A stretch of 64,000 nt of DNA from Mytilus edulis (taxonomy: Eukaryota > Mollusca > Bivalvia > Mytilida > Mytilidae), in NCBI RefSeq assembly GCF_963676685.1, contig NC_092344.1, positions 55,512,830 to 55,576,829 on the forward strand, read 5' to 3'. Both the position numbers and the translations under genes were made by a program. The notes beneath the pieces were generated by a model, which made no database searches, was not told the DNA's origin, and saw nothing but the letters and a program-made list of their open reading frames with translations. Position 1 is the first letter of the stretch; each line of letters begins with the position of its first letter. Positions 37,920-48,519 of this stretch are shown here, one piece after another.

Positions 37920-39113
37920 GGCCTAAATTAAAATATTGTTTGTTTGCCCTTTTCCGACCCTATGTTTTGAAACAGGGTAGGTAGGTAGGTAAAATATTTT
38001 ATTTTTTTCCCCAAAACAATAACTTGGGTCGGTATATTTTTTGTCATTGGTAGGCAGGTAGGTATAATATTTTATTTTATAGATACAAAATCTTCATAAT
38101 GTCATTTTTGTCTGTTTTGCTTTTGCTAAAACGTTTCTGGGACTATTTGTATAATAGTCCCAGGAAGTTTTGAAAAAAATATATCATGTAGAATGTGAAG
38201 TTAATTCATATGCACTACTATTTTGTTTTCAAATATCAAAATATATTTTCAACGTTTATATGCCTGGAACTTTGAAGAGTTTTAACTTGCACTAATATTC
38301 TGTACTACGTACCTTGTTCGCTTACCTCTACCTAAAGGTTTTCTGTAAGAGTTAATATTGTCCTGGTAAAATATGCCCAGGCAGACATACATTACTAGTA
38401 GAAAAAGTCCCTAGAGTGTTTAAATTTCGGTTGTGCCTATGTTGCCAATAAAAATGCAACAAGACTTGAAACTCAATTGTCACGTATTTTACATCGCATT
38501 TATAAATGATATGTATGGAAAACTTGGGCGATTTTACTGCCAAATATTCTCCACTTTAAAGGCGTTTGTCACCTTTTGTTCATGTCAGATATAATGAATA
38601 TAGCAATACTGGTCGAAGGCATCGTTAACATAATCATCCTGATCTACGGATCACAAAAAGGCCAAGGACGTATGTTAGTTATACGTCCTTGCAAAAGGCC
38701 ATCCCTACATAGAATACAACGTCCGTTTACAAAATAGTTTGTACACACGTTGATAGTTTTGTAAATGAACCCTGCTCTTCAAGTTTAAAGATACAGAGTA
38801 ACGTACATCATATCACGATATCAAAGCATTCAACATCGATTTCAAACAAATGCTTTGAAACTCTAAATGCAAGTGTTCATGTCAAACGCTCACGTGATAC
38901 CAAACGGACTAGACGTTATACGATAAAGGTAAAACCCGAGGATTCCGGTAAAAAAAGTTTTAGCGGGAAATACAAATATAAGATTTTTGGTAGGAACGAA
39001 AAAATAAAATAAAATAAAATCTTGCTGATAAATACAAATAAAAGATTTTCAGGCGGAACGAATTTATAGGGTCGGTCGGTAAAGGGCAAACAAACAATAT
39101 TTTAATTTAAGCC
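37920..39113 (-). mobile_element. Family D copy 2, inverted, 1194 bp
   Basis: GGCCTAAATTAAAATATTGT at the left mirrored at the right. TCA duplicated at 37917-37919 and 39114-39116. The interior matches D1 in reverse. It lacks the 98-bp duplication of D1. Confidence 0.8.
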
Positions 39114-39132
39114 TCAGGATCCAAAATTATTA

Positions 39133-39375
39133 TATTAAGTATTGTGCAATAGCAAGAAATTTTCATTTGCACAGTATTCAGCAATAGCAAGAAATCTTCA
39201 ATTGCACAGTATTGTGAAGTAGCAAGAAATTTTCAATTGCACAGTATTGCGCAATAGCAAGAAATCTTCAATTGCACAGTATTGTGCAATAGCAAATATT
39301 TTCAATTGCACAGTATTGTGCAGTAGCAAGAAATATCTAATTGCACAATATTGTGCAATAGCAAGATATTTTCAA
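39133..39375 (+). repeat. ~37-bp minisatellite
   Basis: About six units of CAATTGCACAGTATTGTGCA plus ATAGCAAGAAAT, mildly varied. It is part of family E. Each unit can fold on TTGCAC/GTGCAA. Confidence 0.7.
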
Positions 39376-39721
39376 TTGGAGTTATCTTTCTTTGTCCAGA
39401 ATAGTAGTTGAATCAACTTAAATTATTGTTTTATACAATATACAATGTATATTCACTTTTACTACCAACTGATAAATTAAAACAATCTTTAACATTCAGT
39501 GATAACAATTAAGCACTTTATTTTACATTTTAATATTTTATGATGTATTGAAATGAGTAGTTATTGTTGCAAACTCCATTAGAAATTTAAATTGAGATCA
39601 GTTTTGGAAAAAGGGAAAGGGGGATGTGAAAAAAAATGGGAGGGGGGGGGGTGTTAAATTTTTCTCATTTCAGATTTCATAAATAAAAAGAAAATTTCTT
39701 CAAACATTTTTTTGAGAGGAT

Positions 39722-41729
39722 ATATGGACCATAATTTGGTATTCGGCCTTTGGTCTCTTTTTGTATCCTTTTTTATAAGTTCTAAAATTTTAACTTTTAT
39801 TTTGTGGGTTGTGTTGGTGTTAGAATAGTATGAATGGAACAATTGAGTTTTTCGAGAAAAAATTAATACATTTTGATTCACCGTTTACGTGACAGGAAAC
39901 AAAACAGGAAACCAATCTTTATTTTCTTTATTTTGCACAATATAATTCAAAAGGCATAAATAAACACCATTACTAGTGTTACTTGCTTCATGTTAATATT
40001 TAAAATCTATTTTCAATGTTATATTAAAGTTTTTTTTAAACGTGACAGGAAACCATAAGAAACCGAAAGCATTTTTTTAGTTTTATTTTATTGCAAAATC
40101 TGCTTAAAATAATCTGAACAGTATACTTTTTCTTAAAATCCATCTTAAATGTAACAGTATTATAAAACTCCTAAATATGTGCTTGTTTTGAAAACAATTA
40201 GTACAATTTATTCAGAATTTTCCATATTTTCTTCATCGATACAGGATACCATAATCGTTGTATCTTGATGTTTTGGCCAAAAAAATATATTTATATTTGG
40301 TTTTGAAATTCCAGTTATATAAAATTTATTCCAAATCATTGGCAATGTAAAATTCTTTAAATCCAGTAAAGAAAAAAACTTTTAACTTGGAATTAAAATC
40401 TTTAAAATAGGCACCATGTGATATTTGTGACCTGTACACCATCTACATGGTTTCCACATTTTAACCTACTTTAGTGGGCTTAAATCAATAAAGTACTTCC
40501 TTTCAAGTCATGCCTGGTAAAAGTTTACTTTTCCTTTGACAAGTTTATTGCGTTTCTGAAAAGTGTTTGCAGAACATGAATAAAAAAAAATAATTAAAAA
40601 TTGTGACAAAGTTACCAACTTTGTACATTCCTAGTGTAACGGTATATTAACATGCATTTTTCATTTAATTATCTTTATTCACCTAAAATATCCAGTAATA
40701 TTTACTGCTGAAGCAAAATCAATCCAACGAACATCGGCACCATGATAAGAGACGTAATTTCGATTGAATTTTCCAAGGACCCTTTACATCGTTATTGGGA
40801 AACGTAGTGTGTTTAAACGTCGGTCAAATTTGAAATCGATTTTGTCAAGTCATTGGGCATTTATTTTCACACAAGATCGTATGTAACATTATGCACATAG
40901 GAATAATAATAGACCCCCGGCGCAATTTCTTTGAAAATTGTATTTTCCTTTTTTAAACAAGTCGAAACAAGTCTACAGATTATGTTTGCTAACATCCCGT
41001 TGGAAACAAAAACAATGTTTAGAACAAGTATATCGTATGTCCGGCTGTAAGGGCGTGATCACATGTTAGTCACATGTTTCACGTATGACCGGAAATGATT
41101 AGAACTTAAGGACAAAAACAATTTTAATAAATAACTGGACTTCTGTTTCGTGTGAAATGTAACGCATAACGATAACGTCATTTTCTTACTTAATTATTAC
41201 GAAGATCAAAACAAGAATGTAAATCATCTCTGATTTACCTGTTTGAACATCTCGCGAGAGTTCATATTTGCATATTGTTTTTAAGAATTCTATTACAACA
41301 AAGCAGATTACATCATCTAAAATTTGCGTTACGAAATCGGACACAAAAATCACGCCACTGTTCTTACATCTGCTACATAAATACTTATAGTTCTCGGCAT
41401 TTTTTTCTCACTATACTTATTGGTCGATGTTCTTTGTTATTTGAAAGCAAAAGTTACGAATTTGCCGGTGACGATTATCTATAAATCAGTCAGCGTTATG
41501 CTCTTCGGAAGCAAAAAGTAACGCGAGAAACGACACAAAAATACGGTTGTAGAATCTTTGAAATTTGTATATTTCAATTTTTTTTCTAGGGAAGAGTAGC
41601 ATACACTTGTATGTTAATAAAAATAATGACATCTTTAGATGTAGTTAAACTTTTCTTACAGTAATTCAAATTTTATCACTTTTCTATAGTTATAGGAAAC
41701 GGAGCCCAATAGCAAATTATGGTCCATAT
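39722..41729. mobile_element. 2-kb insertion bounded by 17-bp inverted repeats
   Basis: ATATGGACCATAATTTG at 39722-39738 and its exact complement at 41713-41729. Family E sequence is continuous on either side in order. Inside are repeated GTGACAGGAAAC segments, a CpG-richer block (40740-41520) and TCTCGCGAGAG near 41249. A frame at 41275 starts with TTG and is not supported. Confidence 0.5.
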
Positions 41730-41944
41730 TCAACAGCATAGTGAATTGCTCAAAGGCAAAAAAAAAATTTAAGTTCATTAGACCACATTCATTCTGTGTC
41801 AGAAACCTATGCTGTGTCAACTATTTAATCACAATCCAAATTTAGAGCTGAATCCAGCTTGAATGTTGTGTCCATACTTGCCCCAACCGTTCAGGGTTCA
41901 ACCTCTGCGGTCGTATAACGCTGCACCCTGCGGAGCATCTGGTT

Positions 41945-42430
41945 TTTTTAATATTACTTTACAATATATATGGAAATGTTCTACATAGTGCTGATTAAAA
42001 ATGTTTGGACTTTTATCATATAAAATGGTGCTCAACCATAAATGTCCTTAAAACACCAAATGGTTGTGGCAGGGACAGACTCGGAAATTTTAAGCAAGGA
42101 GGTAGAAAAAGGAAAGCGGGAAACTGACCTTTATTTTCTAGGCCCAATCATGATACATTTTACTGTGAAAGTACTTTTAATTTGTGGCAATCTATTATCT
42201 TGGTTTGAGCAAACGTTACAAGTTCATCGGTTCTTCTTAAATTCTGTGGATTTTAGTTTTCTAAAAATAATTGACATGATGGACTTGACGAATTAATGAA
42301 ACCATCAGAAAAAAATGATTTTTGAACATAACAATATGTTGTTTTATAAGTATTTTTGGGACATAGCAAAAAAGGTGTTGATGTTTACTGACTGTATATT
42401 ATGATGTATATTATTAAATGTTTTAACATT
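41945..42430. other. AT-rich sequence
   Basis: No gene supported. The open frame at 42042-42296 lacks splice or motif support. Confidence 0.3.
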
Positions 42431-42439
42431 GTAATGATA

Positions 42440-43000
42440 TGAAGATACCCTGCTGAGTAATTACACACTACATTTGCACCAAGGTTTTTATCTGTTTAAA
42501 CGTAAGTCCATTGTCCGTCTGTCTAAATATTGGTTTCCATATGGTTTTTCATTACTCTGAAACATACTTCAAATTTTAATTAAATAATTGCATTACTGAA
42601 AACTTGGAAAGAGCTTCTTTTAAAACTTTAATTCCAGAACATTAAAAAATTTGAGGCAGGCATATCCTACATGTATTATGATAGTAAATAGTTACACAAT
42701 AATAAAGATACCCTGCTCTCAGACCCTGCTGAGTAATTACACACAATGTTTCTTAACCTGTTTAAGTCACAAGGTAACTGTCCATTTGTCTATTCAAAAT
42801 TTGGTTTCCATAGGGTTTTTAAATTAATCTTTTGAAACATTAACAACATAATGGTACTTGTTATGAACCATAGTGTGACTTTGATATTTTTGACATTTAC
42901 CAAGCAAGAGTTACCTAAAGCTTGTTTTCTTTCTGTTGCCAGGACAACAGGCAACAGTCATTATCAGTTAAAATTGGTTTTGGTTTTGTAATAATCATTA
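42440..43000 (+). repeat. Two diverged tandem units (~280 bp)
   Basis: AAGATACCCTGCTGAGTAAT-type starts near 42443 and 42706, each followed by TTGGTTTCCATA. Likely an older interspersed repeat. Confidence 0.5.
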
Positions 43001-43175
43001 GCATTGTTTTTTTAAGGGGTGTCTATTATTCCAAGATTACCTATTTCTACTTAAAAATATTTTAAAAGGACCTTTCAGGTGTTAAACTGTGGCACTTGAT
43101 GACATACTGCTGTTTTGCAGGCTCTTTGATTTACGTGTCTATGGATTTATTACGTCTTGTTGGTTGTAGAGGGGA

Positions 43176-43760
43176 AAAGGAGTAGGTCCGGTAAGGACTC
43201 ATTTTGGCCTCAAATTTCAGTTTCATCTGACGAAAGATTTTGACCACTTTTTAAACACCTAAGTGTCTATTTCACTTGATTCAATAAGTTTAAATGAAAG
43301 ATTTTAACTGATTAAGTCATTAAAAACGACATGATTGAAGCTCAAATATGAAAAATCTCTCAAATATGCCAAAAAACGTCACTTTTCATATTGTTTTTGT
43401 CAAAAATGAAAGTGGCCGCATCCGTGTTCATCCACATCCTTTATATATGTTATGTATTATCATAAAATACAACTTACATTGCAATATTAAGGATGAACAC
43501 GAATGCGGCCACTTTCGTTTTACACGGAAACCGTCTAAAATTTAACTAAAATTATAGAATTTTGAAGATTTCAGTAATTTAGCATGACTTAATGGTGCTA
43601 CAACCCGATATATGTGCATTGTATTGTCAAAAAACAGCCCATATTTATGTAGCAGAAGCATTCATCTGTCCAATAAATAACTAAAAGTTTACATTTTAAC
43701 AATTTTGTAAAACTGTTATATTTTTGGGCCAAAAAGGGGCCTTACCGGACCTACTCCTTT
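43176..43760. mobile_element. 585-bp TIR element with 7-bp duplication
   Basis: AAAGGAGTAGGTCCGGTAAG at the left is mirrored at the right end. GAGGGGA at 43169-43175 and 43761-43767. A second inverted pair (GAAAGTGGCCGCAT, 43409-43519) lies inside. Non-coding. Confidence 0.75.
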
Positions 43761-44421
43761 GAGGGGAAAAAATCAATTTTGTCTATTTAAAATGAAGTTG
43801 GATACAGAGTTTATCCATTCTATTAACTAGGACTTCAATGAGTAAACAGGTTAAATGTTGGAAGTGATTAGAAAATCAAAACCATTATTGATTGCTCCTA
43901 CTTAAGACATGCATTCATCTCTTCTAAAACACTTGTATAAGAAAAACATAGTATTTCAACATTTATAAATCAAATTAGATTTTGGATTATAGTCAGCTTT
44001 AAGATTAAAAATATTCCCACAATAGTTGTAAAATGATTTAAATAGATATGATCAGAAATTTAATTAATTTGATCTTAGTATTGTGATTTAGTTTTTGTCC
44101 TTTCCAATTTCCTCCAAGTTATTGTCTGGCTGTTTAGTTTTTGTGTGCGACAGTGTCTGTGGATGCTGTACTGATTTTTGTAATGTTAGACTTGAAGATA
44201 TATCAATATCATATACTGCCAATTTGACCAAATATTATTTCATAAAAGTTTAAGAAAAGAAAAAAATCAGAATCATACATGAAAACAGGAAATCCAGGGA
44301 CCTTGTACAATAATACTTCAAAATAACAACATGAAGAATAAGCATATGCATGAAGTGCTTTTATCATTCATGTCCATATCTTTTACCATTCATTAACCAT
44401 ATCTTTAAATCATTCATTTAA

Positions 44422-44667
44422 GGCCACAATTAAAAATATTTTGGTTTGCCCTAACCCTACCCAAAGGTTGAGACAGTGGGTAGGTAGGTAGGCATTTTTT
44501 TTTTTTTTTTCAAAAAAAAAATTGAAATATAAGTTGTTTATTAGTCTTCATGCCTATCTGATTAAAAAAAAACTTCTTCTAATCAGGACAATAAAAGAAT
44601 TTGAGTAGGCAGCTTTTTTCTGGGTAGGTAGGGTTTGGGCAAACAAACCTATTCTTTTTTTATGGCC
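44422..44667. mobile_element. 246-bp MITE related to family D
   Basis: GGCCACAATTAAAAATATTT opposite an end reading GGTTTGGGCAAACAAACC...GGCC, flanked by TTAA on both sides. The interior GGTAGGTAGG is shared with D. Probably a shortened derivative. Confidence 0.6.
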
Positions 44668-44671
44668 TTAA

Positions 44672-45300
44672 CCATATCTTTTATCATTCATATATTGATT
44701 TAAAGAAAGACAAGGATTTATATAGTTCAAAGTGTCTGCATTGTTTATTTTCATTGTTTTATATATTATGTAAACTGTATATTATGTATAATGTTTTAAT
44801 TAATATATAAGCCATTGGCCCAAATTGGCGTAAAGTGCTTTTCATTAAAGTATTAACCATATCTTTAAATCTTTATACTGATATATTCTATATGATTATC
44901 GAAGTATTCATGATTTCTACAGCCATATTTAAATGAATATTTGACGCTATATATTGATACATTTTATGTTACCTAACCTTCTTTTAGGAACAGCATTATA
45001 ATTTTCTTTTGTGGACGAGTTTAACATCATTTTAAGATTAAAAGTTTTCTTTAATGAAATGGGAATTATGAATTCTTCCTTTTATTAGTGCATTTAAGTT
45101 TTGCTTTCATGAAATATTCAATGATTAATTAACTGGATGATGTTTTCACTGAAGTTGATGGAGTTCAGTATTTTCACGACCATTATGTTGACATGTCAGC
45201 TAATTCAACATCAATATCTGAATTAAAATGTCCCATAGACAAATGTTGATCATGAATATTCTTGCATTCCTAATATAAGATGTCATGTAACTGTTCCTGT
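44672..45300. other. AT-rich sequence
   Basis: Nothing recognised. Confidence 0.3.
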
Positions 45301-45309
45301 TATGTATAG

Positions 45310-45423
45310 GGAATATTTAAAATCATTGAGAGATCAAACCAAGGCTTTAGTTAAAACTGTTGATTTGAATGAGGAGGCTCAAAATTCAGATTTTAACGGG
45401 GGATTTTTAAAGATAGAATCTCA
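45310..45423 (+). CDS. Possible internal exon of an unrecognised protein
   Basis: This is an open stretch between an acceptor-like TATAG and a strong donor GTAAGATC. It reads EYLKSLRDQTKALVKTVDLN and then 18 more codons to FLKIESQ, charged and helix-prone. The codons look coding and there is no repeat here. Entry is phase 2 and exit phase 0, so it cannot be joined directly to the 33666 exon but could be joined to the peroxiredoxin exon at 48380. An ATG at 45302 is in the same frame, so it could instead be a first exon. The family is not recognised and it may be a chance open frame. Confidence 0.3.
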
Positions 45424-45624
45424 GGTAAGATCATTAACACCTGCCATCAGTATTGGAAAAGTTAAACATGTTAAAAGGATGTGAGAGTCGATAATTTATT
45501 GAAAAATCTTTAGAATGCATATGGTGCTTGCAGATGTTATTTGAAATGTGTCATACATTGATTTACACATGCTAAAATGTTGTGAAATTGTGTAAGAAAA
45601 TTATTTTATTGATCCATAGTTTTT

Positions 45625-46690
45625 TGTCGAGCCTGCAACTTTTGTTGCAGAAAGCTCGACATAGGGGTAGTGATACGGCGGCGGCGTTAGCTCAATTCTT
45701 AAAAGCTTGATATTTTAGAAGGTGGAAGACCTGGATGCTTCATACTTTGTATATAGATGCTTCATGTTACGAAGTTTCAGTCAGTCACATGTCCAATGTC
45801 CTTGACCTCATTTTCATGGTTCAGTGACCACTTAAAAAAAAAGTTTAAATTTTTTGTAATGTTGAATTCTCTCTTATTATAAGTAATAGGATAACTATAT
45901 TTGATATGTGCGTACCTTGCAAGGACCTCATTTCATGGATCAGTGAACAAGGTTAAGTTTTGGTGGTTAAGTCCATATCTCAGATACTATAAGCAATAGG
46001 GCTAGTATATTTGGTGTATGGAAGGACTGTAAGGTGTACATGTCCAACTGGCAGATGTCATATGACCTTGACCTCATTTTCATGGTTCAGTGGTCAAAGT
46101 TAAGTTTTTGAGTTTTGGTCTTTTTATCTAATACTATATATATATATATATATGCCATAGGTCAACTATATTTGGTGTATGGAAATATTTTATGATCTTT
46201 ATGTCAGTCGCGCATGTTTTATTTGACTGTGACCTCATTTTCATGGTTCATTGCACAGTGTTAAGTTTTTGTGTTTTGGTCTATTTTTCTTAAACTATAA
46301 GTAATGGGTCAACTATATATGTTATATAGAAGCATTGTTAGCTGTACATGTCTGCCTGGCATGGTTTTTCTGACCTTGACCTCATTTTCAAGGTTCATGG
46401 TCTTTGTTTAGTTTTCTTGGTTAATGTTAAGTTTATGTGACAGTTGTAATAAGCTCCGGGGCGGATCCAGCCATTTTAAAAAGGGGGAGTTCCCAACCCA
46501 GAGTAAAGGGGGGGTTCCAGCTATATGCTCCCATTCAAATGCATTGATCGGCCAAACAAAAAAGGGGGGTTCCAACCCCCAGAACCCCCCCTCTGGATCC
46601 GCGCCTGAAGCTTAGCTTTATACTTAGGACTATCAACATAATATCAATGATTAGAATAGAAGGCAAGACATTTCAGCGTGTGCACTCTTA
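45625..46690 (+). mobile_element. Family B copy 2, plus strand, interrupted by family C
   Basis: Starts with TGTCGAGCCTGCAAC...GTTGCAGAAAGCTCGACA. About four diverged units carry GACCTCATTTTCATGGTTCA and AACTATATTTGGTGTATGGA. It ends near CAGCGTGTGCACTCTT. A (TA)n run lies at about 46136-46152. C3 is inserted at 46456-46607. Confidence 0.75.
46456..46607. mobile_element. Family C MITE copy 3, 152 bp
   Basis: CCGGGGCGGATCCAG...CTGGATCCGCGCCTG with AAGCT at 46451-46455 and 46608-46612. The insertion site in family B can be read against copy 1. Confidence 0.8.
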
Positions 46691-46969
46691 TTTTAATATT
46701 CAACTTTAAAAAAAAAGATTTGAATAAGCAATATATACATTTGTATTATAAGGGCCTTTCCTGTCCACCTTAAAAAAGGACAAATTTATGATATTGTTTT
46801 AAAAAAGGGACCAATATTTTATTTGTCACCTGTATTCCAATATTTGATAAGAGAGCATTTCAGATAGTATGACAGAGCAATTTTGACTTTTCATCCACTG
46901 TTTTTTCTTTTTTTTTATGTAATAGATTATGAGGAAATATTGTCTGGTTTTTTTTATGACAGTTTTTAT

Positions 46970-47290
46970 ATGGGCCGTTTACTGGACGTATTATGGTATA
47001 TGGTTGTCTGTCTGAAACTTTGGGGAATTGTTTATATCTATTGACATGAGCTCCCTTTTGGTTTTTTTATAAATTTTAGATTTTATATTTCTGAGTTACA
47101 GGGTTATATTCATTTAAAAAGGGGGGATTTTCCAGTTTTCTGACAATAGCTCAAAAAAGCTTACAGCAGTCACATGAAACTTTGGGGTGAATTGTTTATA
47201 TATATTGATGTTAGCCTACTTTCGATTTTTATGAATTTCTGATATGACATTGAGAAGATATTGAACTTTATTCCTTGAAAACGCGACGAA
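46970..47290 (-). repeat. Family F fragment, reverse
   Basis: GGACGTATTATGGTATA at the left is the reverse of the F1 3' end. Then two units with TATTGA(C/T)(A/G)TGAGCTCCC-like and AAACTTTGGGG. Confidence 0.55.
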
Positions 47291-47394
47291 GGTATTATGC
47301 GCTTTTGGCCCAGCTGTTTGTTTAAGTCCTGACAACATAACAATCCCATGCCTCACATCAATGTAACTTTAATAGAGATATAGCAAAATATTTT

Positions 47395-47690
47395 TTAGGG
47401 GTTCTAACCTTGTATTACTATTTTGAATATTGGGCCCCATTTTTAAATTGGTCTACATTGAGGTCCAAAGGGTCCAAAATTAAACTATGTATTATTTCAT
47501 CAAAAACTGAATTGTGCGGCTCTATGGTATGCTGAATCTCATTGTGAATTTTTTATTTTAATTTTAGGCTTTGTTCTTACATTTTCACATAAGGCCGTAT
47601 AAAGCTTTGAAAGGTCCAAAATTGAAATTTTTGGTGGGTTTTTTATGTGCTGAATTTCTCTGTGGTCTTTTTATTTAATCTAAATATATA
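47395..47690 (+). repeat. Family E fragment
   Basis: Contains TTAAATTGGTCTACATTGAG, GTCCAAAGGGTCCAAAATTA and ATTTCATCAAAAACTGAAT, matching the second unit type of E1. Confidence 0.6.
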
Positions 47691-48379
47691 GATGAAATTT
47701 GAAAAGGACAAAACATCACATTTTGGCATCAATTCAGCTCAAATAGACATGATAAAGGTTTATCATGTTTATAATATTGTATATAAGAAAAAATTATGTT
47801 TACACGTTTTTGTAATCAACAACTTGTTGTTACATTTGTTTGTTATTTTCAAATGCCAAATCTTCTTTGAGAACATAATTTAAGTTGAATGTGTAAATTG
47901 TCACGTCCTAAAAGAAATGTCAGTATTGATTCTTTCATTTACAAGCTTATATAGTCTTGGTTAACCTGCTTTACTAACAGGTAGGAAATACAGAGAATAG
48001 TGAAGGATAAAAAACTTACAGTAAGAAATGTTGAGTTTCATTTTTAAAAGATACATTTTTTATTACAGGGAAACATAACATATTTATTTTTGTGAAGCAG
48101 TTATACAGGTATAAAGATTTCTGAAAAACTAGAATTTATAATTTGCCTTTTTTCAAAAAACCAGAATCATTTTTTCATGTTTTTAGATTTTATCCAAACT
48201 GATGGTCATTATATACAAAATGGTTTGGACAGGGTAGATTTTTTTAATATTCAAAAATGATGAGAGGGGTAGTAGAGGTACATTCCCCCGATTTATAATT
48301 TACAATTGTTTGTATTGATACAGTTTACTATACTTTGGGACATAGCAATATACATTCTTATTATTCTTTTATTTTACAG
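47691..48379. other. Sequence upstream of the peroxiredoxin start exon
   Basis: AT-rich intron-like DNA. The acceptor at 48372-48379 shows that an upstream exon exists, but no 5' UTR exon could be fixed. Confidence 0.4.
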
Positions 48380-48385
48380 AACACT

Positions 48386-48519
48386 ATGTCTCAGCTGAAA
48401 CTGACTAAGCCAGCACCAGAATTCAGAGGAACTGCTGTTGTCAATGGGGAATTTAAAGATATTTCACTGGCAGATTACCGAGGGAAATATGTAGTATTCT
48501 TCTTTTATCCATTAGATTT
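48386..48519 (+). CDS. PRDX1: Peroxiredoxin coding exon 1
   Basis: Forty-four codons plus two bases: [20 protein letters not shown] through [10 protein letters not shown]. The acceptor TTTTACAG is at 48372-48379 and the donor GTAAGT follows. Because an acceptor precedes the ATG, this is not the first transcript exon. Confidence 0.93.

Larger units (their letters stand above)
36684..41944 (+). mobile_element. Family E copy 1 (Helentron-like), twice interrupted
   Basis: 5' end TTATACGACCGCA, then tandem units of about 130-150 bp around AAAGGAAGGTTGGGATTGAT (36850-37390) and about 220-bp units around GGGGTTCTTTGATATG. Interrupted by D2 (37920-39113). A minisatellite at 39133-39375 follows, then a second interruption (39722-41729). 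The 3' end is TGCGGTCGTATAA plus a hairpin around GCACCCTGCGGAGC and CATCTGGTT. TTATACGACCGCA and TGCGGTCGTATAA are inverted subterminal repeats. No coding capacity. Confidence 0.65.

Noticed and set aside
39133..39375. Regular short repeats that could suggest a CRISPR array
   Set aside because: The units are contiguous and similar throughout with no unique spacers, and the genome is an animal's.
41275..41484. 69-residue frame with a presequence-like look
   Set aside because: It starts with TTG, not ATG, has no splice evidence and lies inside the 2-kb insertion.
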